64,000 bases of DNA from DASXUX01 sp036504595 (GTDB taxonomy: Bacteria; Planctomycetota; SZUA-567; H5-PLA8), in NCBI GenBank assembly GCA_036504595.1, contig DASXUX010000050.1, positions 39,721 through 103,720 of the forward strand, written 5' to 3'. A program made the translations under genes and the position numbers. Under the pieces are notes generated by a model. It ran no database searches. It was not told the DNA's origin and saw only the letters and a list, made by a program, of their open reading frames with translations. The stretch's first letter is position 1. Each line of letters opens with the position of its first letter. Positions 8,195 through 15,426 of this stretch are shown one piece after another.

Positions 8195-9256
8195 TCACGC
8201 ATACACCGTGCCGCCCACCTCCCGCCCCACTCGCGCCAGCGCCAAGATGTTTTCGAGCGGGATGCCGTCGTGCAGCGAATGATCTGACGCCAGAATATAG
8301 CCGCCGCCGGGCGCCGCGATTTCGATCGCTTCGCGCGCTTCGGCTTCGACTTCCGTAGGGGTGCCGTAGGGCAGCGTGCGAGAAGAATCGATGTTACCGA
8401 CGATGCACACGCGCTTGCCGTACTTCTCTTTGACCGCGCGCAGGTCCATCTTTGCCGTGCGCTGTAACGGGTGAATCGCCGAAATCTTCGTCTGCGTCAG
8501 GTCATCCAAGTACGCGTTGATGCACCCGCAGGAATGCAGCAACACCGGCACGCCGAGATTGTTGACGTACTCGATGAGATCAGCCAGGTACGGCAACAGA
8601 TACTTGCGGAAATGCTCAACTTTCATGAAACACTGATGGCTGTCGCCGAGGTCGTCGGAAATCCACATGCCGTCGCAACCCGCGGCCACCGAACGCCGCG
8701 CCGCCTCTTTGTTGTACTCGTTGCAGATCTTGAAGCATTCGATGAGCAGGTCCGGATCGTCGTAGAGCGCAAAGCAAATCTGCTCATATCCAAGCAGCAT
8801 CCACGCGCCCGTGAACGGACCGGTCACGCCGCCGAGAATCGCCAGATCGCCGTTGTCCATCCCCCGAGCAGCCACGATTTGCGCGTCGCGGCCCGCACGC
8901 GTTGGATCGGGCGGTTTGTAGCGCGCCAAGTCTTCGCGCGACTTGATCGGGTAATCGATCGGCGCATCGATCGGCCACGACGAATCATTCTTCTGATAGG
9001 TCGTGCCCCATTCGTCCACGTAAACGTTCTTGGCCAGATACTTCGGCTGGAATCCGCTGAATCCGCCAAACGGCAGCCACACGCCATCGTGCCCTAGCGC
9101 CAACGCGCACTTCACCGCGTCTTGAGCGTTGTACACCTCGGGGCGATGGCCGATGAGGTGTTCGTACATCGGCTGTTGAAACAGAAAATCAAATAACGGT
9201 AGCCGATCGGGAACCCCACGCCGCACCGCCGTCAGAAAACGTTCCTTGCGCGTCAT
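8195..9256 (-). CDS. Uroporphyrinogen decarboxylase-family protein (MtaA/CmuA-like)
   Basis: 353 residues. It starts TRKERFLTAVRRGVPDRLPL and has LLHSCGCINAYLDDL near residue 240 and ASDHSLHDGIPLENI near the end, as in the MtaA/CmuA-like branch of the UroD family rather than haem-pathway HemE. Family members in this branch move methyl groups to or from corrinoid or thiol carriers. The gene sits between a sugar-binding lipoprotein gene and a polysaccharide lyase gene, so a role in removing O-methyl groups from imported sugars is conceivable, but no corrinoid protein is encoded nearby. That role is inference; the family assignment is firm. Confidence 0.85.
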   Translation of the reverse strand: MTRKERFLTAVRRGVPDRLPLFDFLFQQPMYEHLIGHRPEVYNAQDAVKCALALGHDGVWLPFGGFSGFQPKYLAKNVYVDEWGTTYQKNDSSWPIDAPIDYPIKSREDLARYKPPDPTRAGRDAQIVAARGMDNGDLAILGGVTGPFTGAWMLLGYEQICFALYDDPDLLIECFKICNEYNKEAARRSVAAGCDGMWISDDLGDSHQCFMKVEHFRKYLLPYLADLIEYVNNLGVPVLLHSCGCINAYLDDLTQTKISAIHPLQRTAKMDLRAVKEKYGKRVCIVGNIDSSRTLPYGTPTEVEAEAREAIEIAAPGGGYILASDHSLHDGIPLENILALARVGREVGGTVYA

Positions 9257-9280
9257 GCCATCTGCTCCACAGCGTTATGA

Positions 9281-9308
9281 CCACTCCACCACTCACCTGT
9301 CACCAATC
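9281..9308. repeat. Heptamer array, unit close to ACCANTC
   Basis: Four degenerate 7-bp units between the UroD-family gene and the sugar-binding lipoprotein gene. The lipoprotein's stop codon (9307-9309) lies at its edge. Confidence 0.75.
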
Positions 9309-10326
9309 ACTTCCCCTTACTGATCCACTCCGAAAGCTGAGCGGCGTACTCCTTGACACCGTCGGGATTGGTGCGCGAAAGACACGTGCCTTTCAAATAC
9401 GTTTTCTCACAAGGCTTCTGCTGTTCGCGCGGCGTGGCCAGCGCCTTCACGGCCGCTTCGATCGCCATGCGCCCGACCTCGACCGGACGCTGCGCCGTGA
9501 TTGCCTGCAGGATATTGTCCGGCGACTGCAGGAAGCTGAGAAGCTGCTCGCTGGCATCCGTGCCGAAGACCACTACCTTGCCGGCCTTGCCCGCGTTTTT
9601 GACGGCCAGCACGGCGCCCACCGTGCCGCCTTCGTTCGCAGACCAGATCATGTTCACTTCGGGGTGAGCGGTCAGAATGTCGCCGGCTTTCTTGATACCC
9701 AGATCGGGCAGCCACGCGTCTTGTTCCGCGACGATTTCCACGCCCGGTAGCTGCATGACTTCTTTCTTGAAGCCCGCCACGCGCGCGTCGCTCTGTTCGG
9801 GCACCTGCGACTTGAACGCAAGAATCGCGATCTTCGCCTTGCCGTCCAGGTTTTTCTCGATGTACGCCTTCGCGGCCTTGCCGGTCTGCTCGCCCAAGTC
9901 CATCGGCGAGCATTCGATGTAGTACGCGGGGAAATCGGCATCGATCGGCGTGTTATGGCAGATGATGCGAATCCCTTTCTCGTACGCCGCTTTTAGCGCC
10001 GGGACCGACGACGTCTTGCTGTACGGCGCAACGCAGATCGCGTCCACCTTTCTGGCCACATACGTATTGATCAGCTCAATTTCTTTCTCGACCTTGTTGT
10101 TGCTGTTGGCCTCGAGCAGTTCGACGTTGGCTTTCTTCGCCGCGTCGCGCATGCCAAACAGGACGAGCCGGAAGAACTGATCTTCCTGGAACACGATTCC
10201 CGCAATTTTTGGACGGCCGGACGCTTTGCTTTCGGCATCGCCGCCGGAACCGCAGCCTGCTAGAAATGCAAAACTCAAAACGCAAAACGCAAAACTGAGG
10301 CATGCGATAGTCTTCCACTGGTTCAT
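9307..10326 (-). CDS. Sugar ABC transporter substrate-binding lipoprotein
   Basis: 339 residues from the ATG at 10326, chosen because GGGAGGAAACGAG precedes it and a lipoprotein signal follows at once. The lipobox is LAGC with C25. After a short linker comes a periplasmic-binding-protein-type-1 domain (RbsB class): KIAGIVFQEDQFFRLVLFGM, INTYVARKVDAICVAPY and VVFGTDASEQLLSFLQ are characteristic. It delivers a sugar to the ATPase and permease encoded downstream. Oddly, the signal peptide reads SFAFCVL SFAFLAG because it is encoded by a tandem array of 7-bp units (10263-10297), and the stop codon lies in another array. Confidence 0.9.
   Translation of the reverse strand: MNQWKTIACLSFAFCVLSFAFLAGCGSGGDAESKASGRPKIAGIVFQEDQFFRLVLFGMRDAAKKANVELLEANSNNKVEKEIELINTYVARKVDAICVAPYSKTSSVPALKAAYEKGIRIICHNTPIDADFPAYYIECSPMDLGEQTGKAAKAYIEKNLDGKAKIAILAFKSQVPEQSDARVAGFKKEVMQLPGVEIVAEQDAWLPDLGIKKAGDILTAHPEVNMIWSANEGGTVGAVLAVKNAGKAGKVVVFGTDASEQLLSFLQSPDNILQAITAQRPVEVGRMAIEAAVKALATPREQQKPCEKTYLKGTCLSRTNPDGVKEYAAQLSEWISKGK
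10263..10297. repeat. Heptamer array AAAACKC inside a coding signal peptide
   Basis: Five 7-bp units (consensus AAAACKC). On the minus strand three units equal seven codons, so the array encodes the repeated heptapeptide of the lipoprotein signal sequence. Confidence 0.85.
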
Positions 10327-10403
10327 CTCGTTTCCTCCCGTCGCTTCGCCGCACGGATAGCCACAGCGAACAGAGGCTGCCCATGCCACACGCAAGCAGT
10401 TCC

Positions 10404-10430
10404 TGCCTACTGCCGCTGCCAACTGCCTAC
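10404..10430. repeat. Heptamer array, unit TGCCTAC
   Basis: Units TGCCTAC, TGCCGC (one base short), TGCCAAC and TGCCTAC. The TAG stop of the FAD oxidoreductase gene (10427-10429) lies inside the last unit. Confidence 0.75.
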
Positions 10431-12358
10431 TGTCTTTTTCCAACGCCAGTCTTCATCAGTTCTTTGAGTTCATCCAAATGCTCCGCGTAAACGGCGCGCG
10501 GATCCTTGTCGTGCTTCTTGCTCAGCGACGCCGCCATCCCGACGATCTCGCCCATCAGGCCGCCGGTGCGCATGACCCTCGCACTGCCGAGCGCCTCGTG
10601 GGTGACGCTGACGTCGCGGCCAGCCATGAACAGGTTCGGCACACTGCGCGAGTACAGGCAGCGGTACGGAATCCAATACGGCCGCGGATACGCCGTGTGA
10701 TAATCCTTCGAAATGAACGCATCGCCTTCAAAGCCTTTTACATAGCGTTTATCGGGCAGATGGAGATCCATGTCCCAGCTCGTCGGCACGCAGCCATCGA
10801 GATAAACCTTCGCGTTCATCAGGTCGTCCTTCGACAAAACCAGATCGCCGAGCAATCGCCGGGATTCGCGCGGGCCCATAACGTAAGCGCACCAGTTCAG
10901 CTTGTGGTTGGGAAGCTTGCCGTCCACGTTCTTCAGCGCGTCCCACGCACCGTACATCGCGCGGAAATTCCAGTCGCGGGTGTACTCCGCCTTTTCGAAC
11001 GGATCGTGATCGAAGCCGCTTTCCCAATACCAGCCGCCGAGTTCCCTTACATCAAGAGTCTTGCGGCCGGGAAATGGCGCAGCGCTCAAGTCCAGCGCCC
11101 ACGGACAGCGCGGAAATGCGACGGGTTGGCCGGTGTCCGCGACGTTCCATAGGTTGCAGATACCCATGTGTCCTTTGGGCGTCATCTCAAAATCGGCACC
11201 AGCCAGAGCGCCGATGCAGGCGTCGCCCGTGCAATCGGCAAACCAGCGCGCGTTCAGCCGCAGACGCTTGCCGGTCGCGACTTCTTGCGCGATCACGGCC
11301 TTAATGCGCTTGCCGTCCATCTCCACACGATTGGCCCGAGTGTCGAGCAGCAGCTTGATGTTCTTCTCGGCTTTCACGACGGCTAGTTTCTTGTCGTCCT
11401 CGTAAATCTCAGCCGTGTTTGTCGGACCGTAGTGCGCGCGGCGTTTCTGGTCGAGTTCCTTCACCAGATCGCCGACGTGCGGAAACGGCGGCTTATTTGT
11501 CTCGCCGTTCAGCCACACGCGCACTTCGGAACTGTTGTTCCCGCCCAGAACGGGCCTGTCTTGGACAAGTGCGACGCTCAATCCAAGCCGCGCCGCCGAC
11601 ACCGCCGCGCACGTGCCTGCAATCCCACCGCCTGCGACGACCAGATCGAACTTTCCGGCGTCCTCCGGCTGCTCTGGCAAGCCCAGCAGCTTGCGGCGAA
11701 ACGCCGCCAGTTCTTCTCCGGCATTCGGAGGCGTCAGCGCCGCGTCGGTCGTGAAGAGAATCGCGTCGCAGCGGCCTTCGAAGCCGGTCAGGTCATGCAG
11801 TCCGAGAACAGCCTGCGCGCCGGCGATCTGGACTTTCCCGCCATCCTGCCAGTGCCAATCAGCGCCTTCCGTGCCGAACTCTTTCTCCAGCGCCTTCCCG
11901 TCAATGAGAACCTGAAATCGTCCTGGCGCGGCACTGCTGGCCAAGCCAGCAGTGGCACCGGGCGCTTTCCAGGGAGCGACCCAATCGCGTGTGCGAACCC
12001 AGACGTGGTATTCGCCACCGGACGGAAACTTGACGCTGGATTGCGCGTCCTGAACGGGCTTGCCCAGCCCGTGGGCGAGCAGAAACGGCGAGCCCATCTG
12101 ATCCATGAACTGCTGATCGATGACCCAGCCGCCTAGGTTTTCAAAGGCCTCTGCTTCGACCAGCACACTGGCGGCTTGCGCCGATACGCTCAGGATAAGA
12201 CACCCGGCGAGGCATGCGAGAAATGAGTCGAAAAGTCTAGAAGTCGAGCGTCCTAGAAGTCCACGGCCTGTGACGACAACACTCAATTGCATGTCACAAG
12301 CCACAGACTTCTTGACCCCTGGACTCTCGACTTCTCGACTCAGCATCAAGCGCGGCAT
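10427..12358 (-). CDS. Exported FAD-dependent oxidoreductase (PF12831-like)
   Basis: 643 residues at most. A hydrophobic export segment (FLACLAGCLILSVSAQAA) ends near residue 62. It is followed by about 150 residues resembling a sugar-binding beta domain (VLVEAEAFENLGGWV, GGEYHVWVRTRDW). The FAD Rossmann motif is GGGIAGTCAAVSAARLG with VLGGNNSSEVRV after it, and DCTGDACIGALAGADFEM lies further on, as in the FAD-dependent oxidoreductases of carbohydrate loci. It is the first gene of the minus-strand sugar operon. The start is uncertain: the ATG at 12358 touches GGGAG, ATGs at 12346 and 12292 are alternatives, and the region before the export segment consists of degenerate 7-8 bp repeats. Confidence 0.83.
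   Translation of the reverse strand: MPRLMLSREVESPGVKKSVACDMQLSVVVTGRGLLGRSTSRLFDSFLACLAGCLILSVSAQAASVLVEAEAFENLGGWVIDQQFMDQMGSPFLLAHGLGKPVQDAQSSVKFPSGGEYHVWVRTRDWVAPWKAPGATAGLASSAAPGRFQVLIDGKALEKEFGTEGADWHWQDGGKVQIAGAQAVLGLHDLTGFEGRCDAILFTTDAALTPPNAGEELAAFRRKLLGLPEQPEDAGKFDLVVAGGGIAGTCAAVSAARLGLSVALVQDRPVLGGNNSSEVRVWLNGETNKPPFPHVGDLVKELDQKRRAHYGPTNTAEIYEDDKKLAVVKAEKNIKLLLDTRANRVEMDGKRIKAVIAQEVATGKRLRLNARWFADCTGDACIGALAGADFEMTPKGHMGICNLWNVADTGQPVAFPRCPWALDLSAAPFPGRKTLDVRELGGWYWESGFDHDPFEKAEYTRDWNFRAMYGAWDALKNVDGKLPNHKLNWCAYVMGPRESRRLLGDLVLSKDDLMNAKVYLDGCVPTSWDMDLHLPDKRYVKGFEGDAFISKDYHTAYPRPYWIPYRCLYSRSVPNLFMAGRDVSVTHEALGSARVMRTGGLMGEIVGMAASLSKKHDKDPRAVYAEHLDELKELMKTGVGKRQ
12306..12345. repeat. 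Degenerate GACTTCT array (7-8 bp period)
   Basis: Five GAC-led units at 7-8 bp spacing overlapping the presumed 5' end of the FAD oxidoreductase gene. A second, inverted set of AGTC-type units lies at 12227-12261, so the N-terminal codons of that gene run through repeat DNA. Confidence 0.6.
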
Positions 12359-12516
12359 CTCCCTGCTATTGAACCGGTATGATTTGCGCCGCAGTCTAGC
12401 AGACTTTCTGGCGCGGGCAAGAGGGTTCTGGAGCCGCTCGCCCGCGCTGACAATGGACTATCGCTCGGCCGCCCGTTACACTCGATATCCAGTTCTTGAA
12501 CCTGAGGGAGGATACC

Positions 12517-13695
12517 ATGATCACTTCCGCTTATGCAGACCAGATTCGCTCCGCGTTTGAGTTCGCTCAAAAGCAGGTCAAGAGCTTGATCGGCAAACAT
12601 CGCGACTACTATCCGATGTACACAAAAGCCGGCAAATGGAAACACGATGGCGAAAAGTGGACTCACTGGTGCGACGGTTTCCTCCCCGGACAAATGTGGA
12701 TTTTCTTTCAGCAGACGCATGATCCCTTCTGGTCGGACAACGCCATCCGCTACTCCAAGCCGCTCGAATCGCGCCAGCACGATCGCGACGTCCACGACCT
12801 CGGCTTCATCTTCTTCAGCACCTATCTGCGCTGGCTGAACGCGAGCGAAGAAATGTTGCGCAAGACCACGTCCCACACAACGATGATCCGGGAGAACACG
12901 AAGCAACTCCAGGACGTCCTTATCCAGGCCGGCACCACGCTCAGTTTGCGTTTCAAAGAAAAAGGCCACTATCTGCGCAGCTTCGTCGCCGATGATTCGC
13001 TTTTCATCGACATCATGATGAACGTCGGCATCATTTTCTACGCCGCGCAGAAACAGAAAGAGCGCGGCAATCTGAAGGAAGCCACCGAGCTTCTGCGCAT
13101 CGCCAACGCCCACTGCCGGACCTCCGCGCGCACGCTGGTTCGAGGCGATGGTTCCACCGCGCACGAAGCAATCTTCGATCTAGCGACCGGCGAATGCCTC
13201 AAGCAGACGACGCATCAAGGCTTCCGCGGCGATTCCTGCTGGTCGCGCGGCTTGACGTGGGCTCTCTACGGCTTCTGCACGGCGTACCAGCTCACGCGCG
13301 ACACGGCATACCTGGACGTCAGCGAAGCCTGCGCGCGCTTCTACATCGAACACACGCCGACGCACGGCGTGCCGCCCTGGGACTATGACGCGCAGCCCGC
13401 CGAGTCGCGCAAGCAGGAAGACAGTTCCGCCGCGGCCATCGCGGCTTCCGGCTTCTACAACCTCTCGCAGTGTTCGGCTTCGTTTGAAAAACGCCGTCTC
13501 TACCGAGACTACTTCCGACAGATCATGGGCACTCTTACAACGGACGCCTACCTGGGCCGTAACGAAGGCTGGGAAGGCATCTTAAAGCACGGCGTCTACC
13601 ACATTCACAAGAACATCGGCATCGACGAATCGGTCATGTGGGGCGAATACTTCTTCGTCGAAGCGCTGGCGAAGGCGCTGAGCGACATTGGGTGA
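12517..13695 (+). CDS. Glycoside hydrolase family 88-like (unsaturated glucuronyl hydrolase)
   Basis: 392 residues from the ATG at 12517, preceded by GAGGGAGG. The fold is the alpha/alpha barrel of GH88/GH105: DRDVHDLGFIFFSTYLRW carries the conserved HDxGF with a catalytic Asp, DDSLFIDIMMNVGIIFYAA the next conserved helix, and GDSCWSRGLTWALYGF the WxRGQxW-like motif. These enzymes hydrolyse unsaturated uronyl residues left by polysaccharide lyases. There is no signal peptide, so it should act in the cytoplasm after import. It is divergent from the operon that holds the lyase and importer, with 158 bp between the two start regions for shared control. Confidence 0.88.
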   Translation: MITSAYADQIRSAFEFAQKQVKSLIGKHRDYYPMYTKAGKWKHDGEKWTHWCDGFLPGQMWIFFQQTHDPFWSDNAIRYSKPLESRQHDRDVHDLGFIFFSTYLRWLNASEEMLRKTTSHTTMIRENTKQLQDVLIQAGTTLSLRFKEKGHYLRSFVADDSLFIDIMMNVGIIFYAAQKQKERGNLKEATELLRIANAHCRTSARTLVRGDGSTAHEAIFDLATGECLKQTTHQGFRGDSCWSRGLTWALYGFCTAYQLTRDTAYLDVSEACARFYIEHTPTHGVPPWDYDAQPAESRKQEDSSAAAIAASGFYNLSQCSASFEKRRLYRDYFRQIMGTLTTDAYLGRNEGWEGILKHGVYHIHKNIGIDESVMWGEYFFVEALAKALSDIG

Positions 13696-13803
13696 AAGCC
13701 CAAACGGATACTGCGCGAACTGGTTCGGAGGCCGCCGTGAGAGAAAAACGCTGAGTTAATCAGTGTCAGCCACAGCGATCAAGGACTCTCTGTGGCTATT
13801 CGT

Positions 13804-13831
13804 TCAATCCAAAATCCAAAACCTAAAATCA
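13804..13831. repeat. Heptamer array, unit AAAATCC
   Basis: Four units between the convergent GH88-like and Gfo/Idh genes. The TGA stop of the latter (13829-13831) is inside the last unit. Confidence 0.75.
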
Positions 13832-15223
13832 TCCGTTCAGCACCCATCCCTCGCGGTACTTCTTCGCGACGAACTGCTCCGCCTCCGGGCAATTGGTGGC
13901 CTTCAGTGCCGCCGCGTCCCACGACAGCTTCGGCCCCTGACAAATCTCTTCTTCACGCGTCTGGTCCTTCTTGTCGCCAGTCTTTTCCGTGCGCTTTCCC
14001 GGCTTCCCCAGCCGGTAAGAAACGAGCGCCAGCAGATTGTGTTCGATCAACGCGCCGGAATAGTCGAAGTTGCACAGGGTCTTCTTGTCGCCCTTGCACG
14101 CCTCGATCCACTCCCGATGGTGCCCCTTCGACGGCGGGATCAAGTCCTCGGGCTTCGGGGATTTGTAGTGCGTCATGTCGCCGCGCGGCATCAGGATACG
14201 ATAGTCGTAATCAGCCAGCAAATAGCCCTTGTCACCGCGGAAGATCATGCCTTTGAACATCTGATCGCTGTTGCGGTCGAAAATCTTCGCCGGCACGCTC
14301 GGTTTCTTGCCGCCGTCGTACCAAGTCACTTTCACCGGCCCGCGCCAGTCGTTGGCGGGATGTTCCCACTCGGTGATCAGCCACGTCGGACACGTGTCGG
14401 TGCTCAGCGGCGAACCCAGCGCCACGCAACTGGTCGGGAAGCGCAAATCCAGCGCCCAATAGGGCAGGTCCATCATATGACTGCCCATGTCGCCGATCTG
14501 TCCGCTGCCGAAATCCCAAAAACGGTTCCACGCCAGGCACCCGCCGATGTAGCCGGGATTGTATGGATGCGACTGCGACGGCCCGCACCACAGGTCCCAG
14601 TTCAAATGCGGCGGCGGTTCGCCTTTCGCCTCCAGATAACTTCCGCCCGCCGGCGCGCGGCTGCACCACACATCTACTTCGATCGGCTTGCCGATCGCCC
14701 CGCCGCGGATCAATTCAACGACTCGCCGAAAGTTGTCGGTGGCATGGATCTGCGTCCCCATCTGCGTCGCGACTTTGTCTTTGATCTTCAAATAGGCTTC
14801 GCGGACCGTGCGTGCTTCCTGAACGGAGTTTGCCAGCGGCTTTTCGCAGTAAACGTGCTTGCCGCGGTTGAGCGCCCACGTGTTCACGAACGCATGCGTA
14901 TGGTCGGTAGTGGCGCAGACGACTGCGTCGATATCTTTCTGATCAAGACACTTGCGCCAGTCGTTGTAGGTCTTCGCATTGGGGAAGCGCTTGGCCGCGG
15001 CGCCCAAGTGCTGCTCGTTCAGGTCACAGAGCGCAACGATGTTCTCGCCCGCGACCTCATTGAGATCGGCTCCGCCACGTCCAGCCACGCCAATCGCCGC
15101 AACGTTGAGCTTGTTGCTGGGCGCGTCCGCGCCATGCAGCAGCCCCGAACGCACAATCATCACACTGGCCGCCGCCAGCGCGCCGCTCTTGAGGAAATCA
15201 CGACGATTCGATGGACGTGTCAT
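13829..15223 (-). CDS. Tat-exported Gfo/Idh/MocA family oxidoreductase
   Basis: 464 residues from the ATG at 15223, which has GGAGGG eight bases upstream. The N terminus is a twin-arginine signal (NRRDFLKSGALAAASVMIV). The NAD(P)-binding Rossmann motif is VAAIGVAGRGGADL, and the family signature EKPLANSVQEA is near residue 150. The C-terminal half is the Gfo/Idh/MocA alpha/beta domain. Exported members of this type are frequent in planctomycete-like genomes and may act as oxidoreductases or hydrolases on sugars, with bound cofactor. Its position next to the GH88-like gene suggests use of the same glycan; the reaction is unknown. Confidence 0.9.
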   Translation of the reverse strand: MTRPSNRRDFLKSGALAAASVMIVRSGLLHGADAPSNKLNVAAIGVAGRGGADLNEVAGENIVALCDLNEQHLGAAAKRFPNAKTYNDWRKCLDQKDIDAVVCATTDHTHAFVNTWALNRGKHVYCEKPLANSVQEARTVREAYLKIKDKVATQMGTQIHATDNFRRVVELIRGGAIGKPIEVDVWCSRAPAGGSYLEAKGEPPPHLNWDLWCGPSQSHPYNPGYIGGCLAWNRFWDFGSGQIGDMGSHMMDLPYWALDLRFPTSCVALGSPLSTDTCPTWLITEWEHPANDWRGPVKVTWYDGGKKPSVPAKIFDRNSDQMFKGMIFRGDKGYLLADYDYRILMPRGDMTHYKSPKPEDLIPPSKGHHREWIEACKGDKKTLCNFDYSGALIEHNLLALVSYRLGKPGKRTEKTGDKKDQTREEEICQGPKLSWDAAALKATNCPEAEQFVAKKYREGWVLNG

Positions 15224-15320
15224 CGCCAAACCCTCCGCTCCCAAAGATGAAGAACTGTTAATGGCGGTAGCTTCGCGCAAAGGGGCACTGTTCGCAACAA
15301 GAATCTCAGGCCATACGTGT

Positions 15321-15423
15321 GGTGTCACGGATCGGCGGCTGTTTGCCGGTCCGTGCCCGAGAAGACGCGCGCGTTCCAGCCGGGCACGGACCGACGCAAA
15401 CGGCCGCGTCGGACCGTGGCACC
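15321..15423. repeat. 103-bp imperfect inverted repeat (long hairpin)
   Basis: The arms pair over most of their length: GGTGTCACGG with CCGTGGCACC at the ends, GGCTGTTTGC with GCAAACGGCC in the middle, and a perfect 12-bp inner stem (GGTCCGTGCCCG), around a 21-base loop. It fills the gap between the Gfo/Idh gene start and the histidine kinase stop. No T-run follows, so it is not a standard terminator. Confidence 0.85.
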
Positions 15424-15426
15424 CTC

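Noticed and set aside
13763..15250. 495-codon open frame on the plus strand across the Tat-exported Gfo/Idh gene
   Set aside because: The minus strand has the Rossmann motif, the Tat signal and a good ribosome site; the plus-strand product is Arg/Pro/His-rich shadow sequence.
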